From contig JAQTLN010000009.1 in assembly GCA_028714875.1 (NCBI GenBank), positions 81,740 through 145,739 of the forward strand: a DNA stretch of 64,000 nucleotides. Reading direction: 5' to 3'. The translations under genes and the position numbers were made by a program. The DNA is from Gallionellaceae bacterium. Its GTDB lineage: Bacteria > Pseudomonadota > Gammaproteobacteria > Burkholderiales > Thiobacillaceae. How positions within the stretch are numbered: position 1 is the stretch's first letter; every line of letters begins with the position of its first letter. Of the stretch, positions 18,145 to 29,022 are shown piece after piece. The notes beneath the pieces were generated by a model. That model ran no database searches. It had not been told where the DNA came from and saw only the letters and a program-made list of their open reading frames with translations.

Positions 18145-21015
18145 TCAAAACTCCTCCCACTCGTCATCCGATCCCGCCGCCACCGGAGCGGCCTTGGCCA
18201 TGGCTCTGACCGGGGCGGGCGCGCGGGGTGCCGGGGCGATGGCGCGCGCGGCCGGGCGGGTGGGCGCATGGGCATTTCGCCCGCCCGCTGGCGCGGTGCT
18301 GAATACCGCCACCGCCTGGGTCAGGCTGGCGGCCTGATCCTGGAGCGATTCCGCCGCCGCCGCCGCTTCTTCCACCAGCGCCGCGTTCTGTTGCGTGGCC
18401 TCGTCCATCTGGGCGATCGCCGAATTCACCTGCTCGATGCCCTGGCTCTGCTCGGTGGAGGCGGCGCTGATCTCGCCCATGATGTCGGTGACCCGTTTCA
18501 CCGCGTCGACGATCTCGTTCATGGTGTTGCCGGCCTGTTCCACCTGCTTGTAGCCGATGTTGACCTTGTCCACCGAATCGCCGATCAGGGTCTTGATCTC
18601 CTTGGCGGCGCCGGCGGAACGCTGCGCCAGGCTGCGTACCTCGCCCGCCACCACCGCGAAACCGCGCCCTTGCTCGCCGGCCCGAGCGGCTTCCACGGCG
18701 GCGTTCAAGGCCAGGATGTTGGTCTGGAAGGCGATGCCGTCGATGACGCTGATGATGTCGGCGATCTTCTTCGAGCTGTCGGCGATGGAGCCCATCGTGT
18801 GCACCACTTCGCTCACCACGCTGCCGCCCTTCATGGCGATGTCGGAAGCGCCCTTGGCGAGCTGGTTGGCCTGGCGCGCGTTGTCGGCGTTCTGGCGCAC
18901 CGTGCTGGTGATCTCGTCCATGCTGGCGGCGGTTTCTTCCAGCGAGGAAGCCTGGCTTTCGGTGCGCCCCGAGAGGTCGGCGTTGCCGCTGGCGATTTCG
19001 CGGGCGGCGGTGTTGATGGAATCGGTGGCTTCGCGGATCTGGCTGACGATTTCGGAAAGCTTGGCGGCGGTGCCGTTGGCGTCGTCCTTGAGCTGGCCGA
19101 TGAGTCCCTGATAGTCGGCGTCGATGCGCTCGCCAAGGTCGCCCGAGGCCAGGGCTTTCAGCACGCGGGCGACATCGTTCATGCCGCGTTCGCTGGTTTC
19201 CACCAGGCGGTTGATGCCTTCGGCCAGTTGCAGGAAGAAGCCTTCCTTGCCCTCCGCTTTCAGGCGTCGGCTGAAGTCGCCGGCCGCCGCCGCGTTGACC
19301 AGACTGGCGACTTCCTTTTCCACCGCGACTTCGCCGGTGCGGTCGCTCCATTCCACCACGGCGCCCAGGCGCTCGCCCTTGTCGCTGATCACCGGGTTGG
19401 CCACCACGGTCATGCTGCGCACGCCGATGTTGAGCGCGCTCCGATAGGTGCCGCTGAGGTTGGCGAGGAGGCCGGCCTGATGGCCGGGGTTCTTGTGGAA
19501 GGTGTCGATGCTGGTGCCCAGCAGTTTGTCGGCATCGAAATTGGGCAGTTGCTGACGGATGTCGGCTTCGGCGTTCTTGAACAGGTTCAGCACCGCCTTG
19601 TTGGCGTAGACGATGCGGCGCTCCGTGTCGGCCATCATGACGCCGGAAGAGACGTTATCCAGCGCGATCTTCACACGCAGGCTCTCATTGGCGACGCGGC
19701 GCGATTCGGCGACATCGAATCCCAGCTTGATCTGCATGTTGGCGAGGGCTTCCAGCACCTTGCCGATTTCGTCGTGGCGATCGACCTGGATGGCGTTGTC
19801 GTAGCGGCCTTCGGAAATCTTGTCGAAGTAGCCCGCCGTGCGCCGCAGGGGCAGCACGATGGCGCGCACCAGCAGCCAACCCACCACGCCAGCGCCGGCG
19901 ATGGCCAGCAGGAAGACCAGCAGCATGAGGTTGCGCAAGGTCGCGGAACGCGATTCGGCGACGGTGCGCTGCTCCTGGGCGTAGTTGTCCAGGGCGGCCA
20001 GCAGGGTATTGGTGTCCTCGTTGACCGCCTTGTAGAGCGGGTTGATGCTGTCGATCAGCATTTCGCCGATGTCGTCATACATCGTCGCTTGCAAGGCGGA
20101 TTTGGCCGGCAGAATACCGTCCAGGCCGAAGCGGGTGCGCGCGGCCTGGAATTTCTCCAGGGCGGTTTTTACCGCCGAGGAGGCGCCGACCTGGGGATCG
20201 AATTCCACTTTGGATAGCTTGGCCCAGGCCTCGTTGATCTTGTTGCTGTTGTCGCTGATGGCATCGAGGTGCTTCTGGATGCTGTGGTCGTGCAGCTTGG
20301 AGATTGGAAAGGCGGGGTTGTGCTGCATGCCGAGCAACACCTGGCCACGGCTGTCCGCGAGCAGATAGCGGATCTGGTCGGCCAGCTTGGCGGGCTCAAG
20401 CGCTCTGGAATAAACCTCGTCGATGATGCTATTGGACTTGTTCATGCCGACGATGCCGAGACCGCCGATGAGCGCCAGGAACAGCGCCATCAAAACGACC
20501 GCGCCGGCCAGACGGGCGCGCAGGCTCATGTTCTGCACGTTTTCCAGAAGGCCGCGCGGGCCGGTGTGGAGCAGGCGGCCTTCCTTGAGATAGATGCCCT
20601 TGGCGCGGCCTTCGCGAATGTCCTTGTAAAGCGCTTCGGCGGCGGCTACTTCGTCGCGTCCGGGTTTGGCGCGGATCGAAAGATAGCCGGTGATCTGGCC
20701 GTCTTTCTTGATCGGGCTGGCGTAGGCGCGCACCCAGTAATGGTCGCCGTTCTTGCGCCGGTTCTTCACCAGGCCGGACCAGGGATGGCCGGCCGCCAGA
20801 GTGTCCCAGAGATCCTTGAAGGCGACGGCGGGCATGTCCGGATGACGCAGGATGTTGTGCGGCGCGCCCATCAGCTCCGACTCGGAAAAGCCGCTGGCCT
20901 CGATGAAATCCGGGTTGCAGAAGGTGATGATGCCCTTGGTGTCGGTGGCGGAAACGATCTGAATGCCGTCTTTCAGCATGTATTCGTTGCCGCTCACGGG
21001 GAGGTTCTGGCGCAT
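18145..21015 (-). CDS. Methyl-accepting chemotaxis protein with N-terminal PAS and C-terminal CheR-tether (near-duplicate signalling half)
   Basis: 956 aa. A PAS domain ([20 protein letters not shown]) is followed by TM1 ~172-194, a helical sensor region, TM2 ~368-390, HAMP, a second PAS-like domain ([20 protein letters not shown]), and the MCP signalling domain. The C-terminus is a low-complexity linker ending DDEWEEF. AGGAG stands eight bases before the ATG. From the [18 protein letters not shown] segment onward the DNA is almost identical to that of the receptor at 13822-16656, while the sensor halves differ. It follows the CZB receptor and closes the mcp-cheY-cheA-cheW-mcp-mcp run. The ligand is unknown; PAS suggests redox or energy sensing. 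Confidence 0.92.
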   Translation of the reverse strand: MRQNLPVSGNEYMLKDGIQIVSATDTKGIITFCNPDFIEASGFSESELMGAPHNILRHPDMPAVAFKDLWDTLAAGHPWSGLVKNRRKNGDHYWVRAYASPIKKDGQITGYLSIRAKPGRDEVAAAEALYKDIREGRAKGIYLKEGRLLHTGPRGLLENVQNMSLRARLAGAVVLMALFLALIGGLGIVGMNKSNSIIDEVYSRALEPAKLADQIRYLLADSRGQVLLGMQHNPAFPISKLHDHSIQKHLDAISDNSNKINEAWAKLSKVEFDPQVGASSAVKTALEKFQAARTRFGLDGILPAKSALQATMYDDIGEMLIDSINPLYKAVNEDTNTLLAALDNYAQEQRTVAESRSATLRNLMLLVFLLAIAGAGVVGWLLVRAIVLPLRRTAGYFDKISEGRYDNAIQVDRHDEIGKVLEALANMQIKLGFDVAESRRVANESLRVKIALDNVSSGVMMADTERRIVYANKAVLNLFKNAEADIRQQLPNFDADKLLGTSIDTFHKNPGHQAGLLANLSGTYRSALNIGVRSMTVVANPVISDKGERLGAVVEWSDRTGEVAVEKEVASLVNAAAAGDFSRRLKAEGKEGFFLQLAEGINRLVETSERGMNDVARVLKALASGDLGERIDADYQGLIGQLKDDANGTAAKLSEIVSQIREATDSINTAAREIASGNADLSGRTESQASSLEETAASMDEITSTVRQNADNARQANQLAKGASDIAMKGGSVVSEVVHTMGSIADSSKKIADIISVIDGIAFQTNILALNAAVEAARAGEQGRGFAVVAGEVRSLAQRSAGAAKEIKTLIGDSVDKVNIGYKQVEQAGNTMNEIVDAVKRVTDIMGEISAASTEQSQGIEQVNSAIAQMDEATQQNAALVEEAAAAAESLQDQAASLTQAVAVFSTAPAGGRNAHAPTRPAARAIAPAPRAPAPVRAMAKAAPVAAGSDDEWEEF

Positions 21016-21118
21016 GGTGCGTGCTCCTGTGCGGGGTGCTTAAGCGTGGATTGGGCAAAGCGTGCCCGACCTGCATGTTTCAATGGCTCTGATGCTGTTC
21101 TCATGGCGACGAGAAAGA

Positions 21119-21141
21119 CGCCGGCTGGAAGCCGGCGCTAC
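21119..21141. repeat. Single GTAG-headed REP unit
   Basis: On the minus strand GTAGCGCCGGCTTCCAGCCGGC, starting 10 bases after the CZB-receptor stop codon. It is the same unit as in the elements at 34773-34841 and 56778-56841. Confidence 0.75.
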
Positions 21142-21151
21142 ATGGGGCGTC

Positions 21152-23854
21152 TCAGTGGCTGTGGTGCCGCTTCATGGCGACGATGTGCTGTACGGTGCGA
21201 TTGGACAGGTCGAAGAAATCACCCACCAGCATGGCGTTGGCGCCGTCTTTATCGCCGGTTTGCGCGTGGCGCAGGATGTCGGCGGCGCAGACGTGGAAGT
21301 CGGCATGGGTGAGGCGCAAAGGTTCGTATTCGGGAACATGGGCGAACTCCTTGCCGGCGCCGTAGATCCACTTGCCCAGGGCACACTGGTTGTCCTTGCA
21401 GACATCGTCCGGATTCAGATTCCTTTCCTCGCCGCCGCCGATGGCGCTGCGCAGCTTCTGTTTCCAGGCCTGGTGTGCGTCGATGATGGCGTCGAAGTCG
21501 ACGTCGCTGGCCACCGTATTTGCCACCCTCGGGCCGGCCAGGGACTTCTGCGCGGCGGGCAGCGCGCGCGCGCCCGCCGAACGGGGCTTGACCTGGGCGA
21601 CGCCGGCCATGGGTTTGCCCGGCGCGCCACGCTGGCTACCCACCTTGAATACGGCGACCGCCTGACTCAAGGCGGCGGCCTGGTCCTGCAAGGTTTCCGC
21701 CGCGGCCGCGGCTTCTTCCACCAGCGCCGCGTTCTGCTGCGTGGCCGCGTCCATCTGGCCGATGGCGTTGTTGACCTGCTGAATGCCCTGGCTCTGTTCA
21801 CCGCTGGCGGCGCTGATCTCGCCCATGATGTCGGTGACCCGTTTCACCGCGTCGACGATCTCGTCCATCGTGTGGCCGGCCTGCTCGACCTGCTTGTAGC
21901 CGATGTTGACCTTGTCCACCGAGTCGCCGATCAGGGTCTTGATCTCCTTGGCGGCGCCGGCGGAACGCTGCGCCAGGCTGCGTACCTCGCCCGCCACCAC
22001 AGCGAAGCCGCGCCCCTGTTCGCCGGCCCGCGCGGCTTCCACGGCGGCGTTCAAGGCCAGGATGTTGGTCTGGAAGGCGATGCCGTCGATGACGCTGATG
22101 ATGTCGGCGATCTTCTTCGAGCTGTCGGCGATGGCGCCCATCGTGTGGACGACCTCGCCCACCACGCTGCCACCCTTCACCGCGATGTCGGATGCGCCCT
22201 TGGCGAGCTGATTTGCCTGGCGCGCGTTGTCGGCGTTCTGCCGCACCGTGCTGGTGAACTCTTCCATGCTGGAAGCGGTTTCCTCCAGATTGGAGGCCTG
22301 GGCTTCGGTGCGCCCGGAGAGGTCGGCGTTGCCGCTGGCGATCTCCCGCGCGGCGGTGTTGATGGCGTTGGTGGCTTCGCGGATCTGGCTGACGATCTCG
22401 GAGAGGTGCGAGCTGGTGGCGTTGGTGGCGTCCTTGAGTTCCCCGAACATGCCCTGGTAATCGCTGTCGATGCGCTGGCTCAGGTCACCCTGCGAGAGTG
22501 CCCGGAGCACGCGGGCCACGTCATTGATGCCATGTTCCGTGGTTTCCAGCAGGTGGTTGATGCCCTCCGAGAGTTGCAGGAAGAAACCTTCCTTGCCGGT
22601 CTTGCTCAAGCGCTGGCTGAAGTCGCCGAAGCTGGCGGCTTCCACCAGATTGGCGATTTCGCGTTCGGCGGCGACTTCGTTGGTGCGGTCGCCCCACTGG
22701 ACGATGGAGCCGAGGCGCTGGCCACTGTCATCGATGACCGGGTTGGCGACCACGGTCATGGTGCGCCCGCCGATCATCAGCGTGCCTTTGTGGGTGCCGC
22801 CGAGGGTGCTCAGCATGCCGGCCTGATGGCTGGGGTTTTTGTGGTAACTGTCGATGCTGCTGCCCAGAAGTTTGTCCGGGTCGAAGTGCGGCAACTGCTT
22901 GCGGATGTCGGCCGCGGCGCGCTTGAATAGGTTTTGCGTGGCCTTGTTGACATAAATGATGTGGCGCTCGTTGTCGGCCATCATCACGTTGGAATCGACG
23001 TTGTCCAGGGCGAAGCGGATGCGCTGGCCTTCCTGGGCGCTGGCTTCGGCGGCCGCGACATCCTGGCGCAACTTGTCGCGCAGGCGTTTGAAGCTTTCCG
23101 CGACAGCGCCGATTTCGTCATGGCGATCCACCACCACGTCGATCCCGGCATTGCCGGCGGTGATGGCGTCGATCTCGCCCGACAGGCGTTGCAGCGGCCG
23201 CACGATGGAGCGCAACAGCAGTACCACGAACAGGAGCGCCAGCGCCGTGCCGACGCCGCCGATCACCCAGGCCACCAGGTGCTGATGGTCGTAGTCCGCC
23301 GCCGCCACGTTGTATTCCGCGCGGGCGTAGGACAACTGGATGATGAGCAGGGTGCTGAGATGGTTGCTGATCGGGTCGATGGCGGCGTAGAGGGGGGCAA
23401 TGTTGCCCTGAAGCTGGCCCTCTACCTTGCCGCTCTTGCCCTGTAGCGCGGTCTGCACTTTTTCGGTCTCCACGTCGGCGGCGGCGAACAGCGGGGTGGC
23501 CTGCTCGATCAGCGGCTTGTCGTCGGCGCTGATCTTCCCGGCGATATAAAGACCCCAGGAGTCCTTGATGGTCTGGCGCGCATCGGCGATGGATTTGCTC
23601 GCTTCCTCGGCGGTGAACACCCCGGCATTGGCCTTGTTGGTGGCATCGATGATGGCGACGGCATAGGCATCGGCGACGTTTTTCAGATGGCTGAACGGCA
23701 GCACGCGGCCGTTGACCACGTTTTCCAGCCCCTCATTGGCGTGTTTCATGCCGAGGATGCCGGTGGAGCCGACGATGACGATGACCAGGATGATCTGGAC
23801 GAAGATGGCGATCAAACGCCACTTGATGGAAAGACTACGCAGCCAAGCCTTCAT
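21152..23854 (-). CDS. Methyl-accepting chemotaxis protein with C-terminal zinc-binding CZB domain
   Basis: 900 aa. TM1 ~13-33, a 4-helix-bundle periplasmic sensor, TM2 ~188-210, HAMP, a PAS-like domain ([19 protein letters not shown]), the MCP signalling domain, and a C-terminal CZB domain at ~785-895. CZB ligands are recognisable as His in [10 protein letters not shown], Cys in [11 protein letters not shown], and two His in [15 protein letters not shown] domains bind zinc, and in other bacteria sense hypochlorous acid or regulate diguanylate cyclases. Unlike the two PAS receptors it lacks the xWxxF tail. It follows cheW. Confidence 0.92.
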   Translation of the reverse strand: MKAWLRSLSIKWRLIAIFVQIILVIVIVGSTGILGMKHANEGLENVVNGRVLPFSHLKNVADAYAVAIIDATNKANAGVFTAEEASKSIADARQTIKDSWGLYIAGKISADDKPLIEQATPLFAAADVETEKVQTALQGKSGKVEGQLQGNIAPLYAAIDPISNHLSTLLIIQLSYARAEYNVAAADYDHQHLVAWVIGGVGTALALLFVVLLLRSIVRPLQRLSGEIDAITAGNAGIDVVVDRHDEIGAVAESFKRLRDKLRQDVAAAEASAQEGQRIRFALDNVDSNVMMADNERHIIYVNKATQNLFKRAAADIRKQLPHFDPDKLLGSSIDSYHKNPSHQAGMLSTLGGTHKGTLMIGGRTMTVVANPVIDDSGQRLGSIVQWGDRTNEVAAEREIANLVEAASFGDFSQRLSKTGKEGFFLQLSEGINHLLETTEHGINDVARVLRALSQGDLSQRIDSDYQGMFGELKDATNATSSHLSEIVSQIREATNAINTAAREIASGNADLSGRTEAQASNLEETASSMEEFTSTVRQNADNARQANQLAKGASDIAVKGGSVVGEVVHTMGAIADSSKKIADIISVIDGIAFQTNILALNAAVEAARAGEQGRGFAVVAGEVRSLAQRSAGAAKEIKTLIGDSVDKVNIGYKQVEQAGHTMDEIVDAVKRVTDIMGEISAASGEQSQGIQQVNNAIGQMDAATQQNAALVEEAAAAAETLQDQAAALSQAVAVFKVGSQRGAPGKPMAGVAQVKPRSAGARALPAAQKSLAGPRVANTVASDVDFDAIIDAHQAWKQKLRSAIGGGEERNLNPDDVCKDNQCALGKWIYGAGKEFAHVPEYEPLRLTHADFHVCAADILRHAQTGDKDGANAMLVGDFFDLSNRTVQHIVAMKRHHSH

Positions 23855-23882
23855 TGCTTTTCCCCTTTATTGGTCCGGCCGG

Positions 23883-24365
23883 TCAGGCGACGGCGGCTTC
23901 GACCAGCGACATTTCCGTGCTGGTCATGAGTTTTTCGATGTCCACCACGATGATCATGCGGTCTTCCACCGTTCCCAGACCGACGATGTAGCGGGTGTCC
24001 AGAATCGAGCCGAACGCGGGCGCCGGATGCAGATTGTCGGAACTGAGCTGGATGACATCGGAGACGCCATCGACGACGACGCCCATCACCCGCTTGCCGA
24101 TATTGAGGATGATCACCACCGTGAACTGGTCGTAGGTGGGCTCGCCCAGGCTGAACTTGATCCTGAGATCGACGATGGGAACGATGACGCCGCGCAGGTT
24201 GATTACGCCCTTGATGAAGGGGGGCGAGTTGGCGATCTTGGTCACCGCGTCATAGCCGCGGATTTCCTGCACCTTGAGGATGTCGATGCCGTATTCCTCG
24301 GCGCCCAGGGTGAAAGTGAGGAATTCGCCGGAATTGGCGGTTCCCGAGTTGTCGCTGTGTTCCAT
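23883..24365 (-). CDS. cheW: CheW: chemotaxis coupling protein
   Basis: A 160-aa single CheW domain ([54 protein letters not shown]). It couples receptors to CheA in the cytoplasmic array. It sits 22 bases after cheA and 28 bases before the CZB receptor in one operon. Confidence 0.95.
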   Translation of the reverse strand: MEHSDNSGTANSGEFLTFTLGAEEYGIDILKVQEIRGYDAVTKIANSPPFIKGVINLRGVIVPIVDLRIKFSLGEPTYDQFTVVIILNIGKRVMGVVVDGVSDVIQLSSDNLHPAPAFGSILDTRYIVGLGTVEDRMIIVVDIEKLMTSTEMSLVEAAVA

Positions 24366-24387
24366 TCTTGTCTCCTCAGACCGCGCT

Positions 24388-26820
24388 TCAAGCGGCCAAT
24401 CTCCGACGTGGATTGGTCAATCCCATGCGGGTGACAGCGGTCACATCCAGGATCAAGGCGACACGGCCGTCGCCCATGATGGTGGCGCCGGATACACCCG
24501 GCACCTTGCGGTAGTTCTCTTCCAGACTCTTGATCACCACCTGGTGCTGGCCGAGCAGTTCGTCGACGAACAGCGCGGCCTTGCCGTCCTCGGTTTCCAC
24601 CACCACGACGATGCCTTTGGTGACGTCCTCCACACCGGGCAGATTGAAAGCCTCGGGCAGCGACACGAATGGCAGGTATTCGCCGCGGATATGCACCATG
24701 CGCGAGTCGCCGGCCATGGTGCGGATGTCTTCGAGCCGGGGTTGCAGGGATTCGATCACGCTGGTGATGGGCACGATGAAGGTCTCGCCACCGACCCCCA
24801 CCGACATGCCGTCGAGGATGGCCAGGGTGAGCGGCAGGCGGATCACCGTGCGGGTGCCGTGGCCGGTGGACGACTCCAGTTCGACGCGACCGCCCATACC
24901 TTCGATGTTGCGTTTCACCACGTCCATGCCGACGCCGCGTCCGGAAACATCGGTGACCACGTCGGCGGTGGAAAAGCCGGGCGCGAAGATGAGTTGCCAG
25001 ACTTCGTGGTCGGACATGGCATCGTTCACCGGCAGGCCGCGCTCGCGGGCCTTGCCGAGGATGCGGCCACGGTTGAGGCCGGCGCCGTCGTCGATTACCT
25101 CGATGACGATGTTGCCGCCCTGGTGGCTGGCCTTGAGGGTGAGGGTGCCTTTCGGGCTCTTGCCGGCGGCGACCCGAATTTCCGGGGTTTCGATGCCGTG
25201 GTCCAGGCTGTTGCGCACCAGATGGGTCATGGGGTCGCTGATTTTTTCGATCAGGCCTTTGTCCAATTCGGTGTTTTCACCGATGGTCTTCATTTCCACC
25301 TGTTTGTTCAGCTTGCCGGCCAGGTCGCGCACGACACGCGGGAAGCGGCTGAACACCATGCTCATCGGCAGCATGCGGATGGACATCACCGATTCCTGCA
25401 TGTCGCGCGTGTTGCGGGCAAGCAGGTCGATGCCGGCGAGCAGTTTTTCCGCCTGCACCGGATCGAGGTAGCTGGCTCCCTCGGCCAGCATGGCCTGGGT
25501 GATGACCAGTTCGCCCACCAGATTGATGAGCTGATCCACCTTTTCCACGGAAACCCGGATGCTGGTCTCGCTGTTGGCGGCGGTGACCGTCTTGTCGTTG
25601 TCACGGCGGCCGGTCTTGGCGGTCTCGATGGCCGGGCTGTCGGTGAGGCGGCGGCCGGGGGCGGTGGCCGCGCCGGTTGCGCCGGCGGCGGGATGGCCCA
25701 GTGGCGCCGGCGCGGTGGACTGGACCATGTGCTGGCTGCCCGGGGCATTATCGAACAGGCCGACGCCGCAAGGCGCATCGACAAAGATGCCGTAGCCCTG
25801 GCCTTCGATGGCGGCGGGACTGTTGCCGGGGGTGATGTCGCGGTTGGGCAGATTTTCCCGTTTTCCGGCGGCATCCTCGAACAGACCATAGGCGCCGCTC
25901 GCCTCTTCGTCGGGGATGGCCAGCGGCCGGGTGGTGGCGGTGGGGCTGGCGGCCGCGCCGGGGAGGCCGGGCACGTCATCGAAGAAACCAAAGCCGTCAT
26001 CGCTCTGGTCGGAGGTGGTGACGTCGGCGGCGGGCAGGCCGGGCACGTCGTCGAAAAAGCCGAAACCATCGTCCTCGGCCGGGGTGGCGGCCACGACAGG
26101 TTCATCAAAGAAGCCGTAGGCTTCCGGTGCCGCGTCGGGGTTGGAAAGCGTGATTTCGTTCGGCGACAGGTAGAACGACAGCGCTTCTTTCAATTCGTCA
26201 TCGCGCTTCAGCGTGGTCAGCACCAGCGAAAGGCGCGGGTTGGCCGCGTCGGGCCGCTGCCGGAAGTCGAGCGCGGCGATTTCCGCCAGGCCATCGAGCA
26301 GGTTCTTCAGCATGTCGGGGACGTTCACGACGCTGGCCGGCAGGACGCATTCCAGCAGGGTACGCCGTACCTCGGGCGCCGCCTCGGCGGTGACCGCCGC
26401 CGCTACCGGCGCGGCTGGCGCGGCGGCGGCCTCACCGGAAGCCAACTGGTTCAGGCGCGCGCAGACGGCCTCGATCTCTCCGGCATCGGCTTCCGGGCCA
26501 CCTTGATGGTGTTCGAGTTGCGCGCGCAGGACGTCGCCAGCCGCGAGAAACGCGTCGACCATGTCCGGGCGAAGTTGCAGTTCTTCCTTGCGCAGTCGGT
26601 CCAGCAGCGTTTCCAGGACATGGGTCACGCTGGTCATGTCGGTGAAACCGAAGGTGCCGCTGCCGCCCTTGATGGAGTGCGCAGCCCGGAAGACGGCGTT
26701 GAGGTCTTCCAGAGAGGGGCTGTCCACATCCAGATCGAGGAGCAAGGTTTCCATGCTCGACAGGTGTTCCGACGTTTCGTCGAAAAACACCTGATAAAAC
26801 TGGCTCATGTCGATGCTCAT
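24388..26820 (-). CDS. cheA: CheA: chemotaxis histidine kinase with repeat-bearing linker
   Basis: 810 aa. The P1 Hpt domain has His48 ([15 protein letters not shown]). A long Ala/Pro/Asp-rich linker (130-400) carries a recurring motif like [13 protein letters not shown]3 dimerisation ([18 protein letters not shown]), P4 HATPase ([29 protein letters not shown]) and P5 CheW-like domains follow. It autophosphorylates at His48 and transfers phosphate to CheY and CheB. No ordinary P2 domain is apparent between P1 and P3, though residues ~150-225 form a short folded-looking segment. It is downstream of cheY and upstream of cheW. Confidence 0.93.
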   Translation of the reverse strand: MSIDMSQFYQVFFDETSEHLSSMETLLLDLDVDSPSLEDLNAVFRAAHSIKGGSGTFGFTDMTSVTHVLETLLDRLRKEELQLRPDMVDAFLAAGDVLRAQLEHHQGGPEADAGEIEAVCARLNQLASGEAAAAPAAPVAAAVTAEAAPEVRRTLLECVLPASVVNVPDMLKNLLDGLAEIAALDFRQRPDAANPRLSLVLTTLKRDDELKEALSFYLSPNEITLSNPDAAPEAYGFFDEPVVAATPAEDDGFGFFDDVPGLPAADVTTSDQSDDGFGFFDDVPGLPGAAASPTATTRPLAIPDEEASGAYGLFEDAAGKRENLPNRDITPGNSPAAIEGQGYGIFVDAPCGVGLFDNAPGSQHMVQSTAPAPLGHPAAGATGAATAPGRRLTDSPAIETAKTGRRDNDKTVTAANSETSIRVSVEKVDQLINLVGELVITQAMLAEGASYLDPVQAEKLLAGIDLLARNTRDMQESVMSIRMLPMSMVFSRFPRVVRDLAGKLNKQVEMKTIGENTELDKGLIEKISDPMTHLVRNSLDHGIETPEIRVAAGKSPKGTLTLKASHQGGNIVIEVIDDGAGLNRGRILGKARERGLPVNDAMSDHEVWQLIFAPGFSTADVVTDVSGRGVGMDVVKRNIEGMGGRVELESSTGHGTRTVIRLPLTLAILDGMSVGVGGETFIVPITSVIESLQPRLEDIRTMAGDSRMVHIRGEYLPFVSLPEAFNLPGVEDVTKGIVVVVETEDGKAALFVDELLGQHQVVIKSLEENYRKVPGVSGATIMGDGRVALILDVTAVTRMGLTNPRRRLAA
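25741..26118 (-). repeat. Short repeated motif in CheA linker, (F/Y)G(F/L/I)FxDxPG
   Basis: CheA residues 235-240 (YGFFDE), 253-262 ([10 protein letters not shown]), 277-286 (same), 311-316 (YGLFED), 343-350 (YGIFVDAP) and 353-360 (VGLFDNAP). Two copies are identical at protein level and nearly so in DNA. They lie where a CheY/CheB-docking P2 domain would be expected. Confidence 0.75.
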
Positions 26821-26906
26821 GGCATCTCCCGTATGGATCTGGGATTTCGGATCGGGGAATGGGGAAGAGTGGAGGCGACAGGCACCCCGCTATCACCTTC
26901 CCGCAT

Positions 26907-27272
26907 TCACCCGAGAACCTTCTTGACGACTTCCAGCAGCTTCTGCGGGTCAAACGGCTTTACCAGCCAGCCCGTGGCGCCCGCCGCCTTGCCAGCCGCC
27001 TTCATGGCGTCGGAAGACTCCGTGGTCAACATCAGGATGGGGGTCGAGCGGTATTGCGGCAGGCCGCGCAGGGTCTTGATCAGCGAGAGGCCATCCATCT
27101 TCGGCATGTTCTGGTCGGTGAGCACCAAGTCCGCGCTCTTGCCGCGCGCCTTGCTCAGACCATCCTCCCCATCCACCGCCTCGACCACTTCGTAACCGGC
27201 ACTCTTGAGGGTGAAGGCCACCATCTGCCGGATGGAGGCAGAGTCATCAACAGTAAGTACCACTTTCGCCAT
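26907..27272 (-). CDS. cheY: CheY-type response regulator
   Basis: A 121-aa single receiver domain: acidic pocket Asp9/Asp10 (LTVDDSASIRQM), phosphoacceptor Asp53 (LVLTDQNMPKMDG), Thr/Ser switch region (LMLTTESSD) and Lys in WLVKPFDP. As the stand-alone receiver between a receptor and cheA it should carry the CheA signal to the flagellar motor. No cheZ is visible in the window. Confidence 0.92.
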   Translation of the reverse strand: MAKVVLTVDDSASIRQMVAFTLKSAGYEVVEAVDGEDGLSKARGKSADLVLTDQNMPKMDGLSLIKTLRGLPQYRSTPILMLTTESSDAMKAAGKAAGATGWLVKPFDPQKLLEVVKKVLG

Positions 27273-27287
27273 TTTTGTTACCTCTCT

Positions 27288-28487
27288 TTAGAACAGTTCA
27301 ATGTCGCCGGAATCCATGCTTTCCTGCTTGACCGGGTTGAAGCGGGTGTTATCCAGGTTGGCCAGGGTCGCGACCCGCGCCCTCGCCTCGGCCATTGCCG
27401 CATCCATGTCCGCGGCGCCGGTAAAGGACAGGGCCACGCCATGCACGCCTTCGGTGATTGCGTCCAGGCGAACCTGGGCATGGCCGATCAACTGGCTGGA
27501 CAGGTCCTGGAACTGGAGCGCGGTCACCGCCTCGTTGACCTCGGTGGCGACTTCAGCCGCGTGAGCATCGATGCCACGCGCCGAGTCCGCCATGACGTGA
27601 TTGAGGGTCTCCAGCCGCTGCATGGTGGTCTGCACCCGCAGTTTTGATTGCAGGGCAAAGTTCATGTCCATCGAGGCAACGGCATAGATGGAGTCGTGGG
27701 CGCGGCCGAGCGAGCCGTCCACCTGGTCCATGTGCGCGCGTATTTCGTGGGAAAACTGATTGGTGCGCTGCGAGAGATTGCGCACTTCGTCGGCCACCAC
27801 CGCAAAGCCGCGCCCCGCCTCGCCGGCGCGCGCCGCTTCGATGGCGGCATTGAGCGCGAGCAGATTGGTCTGCTTGGCGATGGACTCGATCTCGGAAAGG
27901 ATGCCCAGCATGGTGTTCACCTCGCTATTGATGGTGTCCATGGTTTCCACCAGGCCCATCGCGATCTTGCTGGTGGCGACCGTGTTGTCGACGAAGGCCT
28001 CCATCGTCTTCGAGGTGTCCATGACGAAGTCGGCAAAGCTCACCGATTCGCCCCCGCTGTCGGCTTCACTCATGCCGGTGACGATGCTCAGCGCCAGTTC
28101 GCGTTGTGCCTGGACATGGTTGTTCATGGCGTGGAAATTGGGGATCAGTTGGTCGATGGCCCCTTGCAGCAGACTTTTCACACGCTCCAGTTCTTCGTGG
28201 CTGGAACGGGACTGCACCTTGCCCGCGGCGGCCAGGTCATCGATCAGGACTCCCAGTTCGGCGCGATAGCCATCGTGCGGCGCGACCGGCGCCGCTTCGC
28301 TCGGCCGCGACACGCCGTAGCGCGTGGCGACGAACCAGACCACCAGCGCAACACCGGCAATGACCAGTAGACGCCAGATCGGGTCCGCGAACCACGCGAC
28401 CACGGCAACCAATATGGCTACCAGGGCAATCAACGCGGCGTATTTGTTCGAGGTCAAAACCATCCCCCTAAAGGTTGTGGGCACCAA
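27288..28487 (-). CDS. Short methyl-accepting chemotaxis protein heading the cheYAW operon
   Basis: 399 aa. Two adjacent hydrophobic segments (~12-29 and ~34-51) are followed by a cytoplasmic helical region with an MCP signalling tip ([20 protein letters not shown], then [20 protein letters not shown]). It has no periplasmic sensor domain and no HAMP, so it probably responds to an internal or membrane signal or is an array accessory. The C-terminal end is DSGDIELF. A sigma-28-type promoter lies 15 bases upstream of the start, and cheY follows 15 bases downstream. Confidence 0.85.
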   Translation of the reverse strand: MVPTTFRGMVLTSNKYAALIALVAILVAVVAWFADPIWRLLVIAGVALVVWFVATRYGVSRPSEAAPVAPHDGYRAELGVLIDDLAAAGKVQSRSSHEELERVKSLLQGAIDQLIPNFHAMNNHVQAQRELALSIVTGMSEADSGGESVSFADFVMDTSKTMEAFVDNTVATSKIAMGLVETMDTINSEVNTMLGILSEIESIAKQTNLLALNAAIEAARAGEAGRGFAVVADEVRNLSQRTNQFSHEIRAHMDQVDGSLGRAHDSIYAVASMDMNFALQSKLRVQTTMQRLETLNHVMADSARGIDAHAAEVATEVNEAVTALQFQDLSSQLIGHAQVRLDAITEGVHGVALSFTGAADMDAAMAEARARVATLANLDNTRFNPVKQESMDSGDIELF

Positions 28488-28501
28488 GCCCTCCGGCCCG
28501 T

Positions 28502-28529
28502 TTATCGGCAGGGGGTTGATAAAACTTTA
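28502..28529 (-). promoter_or_regulatory. Probable FliA (sigma-28) promoter of the mcp-cheY-cheA-cheW operon
   Basis: On the minus strand TAAAGTTT (28529-28522), a 12-base spacer, then GCCGATAA (28509-28502). Both half-sites match the sigma-28 consensus exactly; the spacer is one base longer than the usual 11. Confidence 0.75.
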
Positions 28530-28547
28530 GGGGTAGAGACAAACAAG

Positions 28548-28571
28548 AAAAAAGCCGGCACAGGCCGGCTT
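28548..28571 (-). terminator. Rho-independent terminator of the glutaredoxin gene
   Basis: On the minus strand AAGCCGGC-CTGT-GCCGGCTT followed by a run of six T (28553-28548). It lies about 60 bases past the grxD stop, just upstream of the receptor promoter. Confidence 0.8.
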
Positions 28572-28581
28572 AGTCTGAAGC

Positions 28582-28612
28582 GTAGGTCGGGTTAGGCGCA
28601 GCCGTAACCCGA
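28582..28612. repeat. GTAGG-headed palindrome (REP-like)
   Basis: GTAGGTCGGGTTAGGCGCAG followed by CCGTAACCCGAC; the arms TCGGGTTA and TAACCCGA are inverted. The same type of core (GGGTTA/TAACCC) recurs at 50355-50389. Confidence 0.65.
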
Positions 28613-28627
28613 CATTTGGTGGAGGGT

Positions 28628-28948
28628 TTATGAGGGTTGGGCGGCGGCCAGCAGCTTCTGCAGCTCGCCGGTCTGGTAGAGGTCGCGCATGATGTCGGAG
28701 CCGCCGATGAACTGGCCACCGATGTAAAGCTGGGGAATGGTGGGCCAGTTGGCGTATTCCTTGATGGCGATACGAATGTTGTCGTCCTGCAGCACGTTGA
28801 CCGCGACGAAGTCGGTCACGCCACAAGCCTTGAGAATGTTGGCCGCGTTGGCGGAAAAACCGCACTGGGGGAACTGCGGCGTGCCCTTCATGTACAGCAC
28901 GACCGGCTTGCTGGTGACCAACTGGTGAACCTGTTCTTTCATATCCAT
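28628..28948 (-). CDS. grxD: Grx4-family monothiol glutaredoxin
   Basis: 106 aa, full length for the family. The active site is CGFS at residues 29-32 (FPQCGFSANA), with glutathione-binding TIPQLYIGGQFIGGSDI. Monothiol glutaredoxins of this type carry or deliver [2Fe-2S] clusters with BolA partners in the cytoplasm. It is followed by a clear terminator. The upstream neighbour is an iron-sulfur flavoprotein reductase, 74 bases away on the same strand. Confidence 0.95.
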   Translation of the reverse strand: MDMKEQVHQLVTSKPVVLYMKGTPQFPQCGFSANAANILKACGVTDFVAVNVLQDDNIRIAIKEYANWPTIPQLYIGGQFIGGSDIMRDLYQTGELQKLLAAAQPS

Positions 28949-29022
28949 GACAATACCTTGGCTAAGTTGACAAAAACTGTCGGGAATTATACGGATCGCT
29001 TCGAGGTGGTCAAGTCAGGGGG

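Noticed and set aside
18268..20217. 649-aa plus-strand frame opposite a receptor, with a similar one opposite the other receptors
   Set aside because: The similarity between these antisense frames simply mirrors the duplicated receptor signalling domains on the other strand.
24274..27195. 973-aa plus-strand reading frame opposite cheA
   Set aside because: Antisense shadow of cheA; no recognisable domain, and it reads across several genes and gaps.
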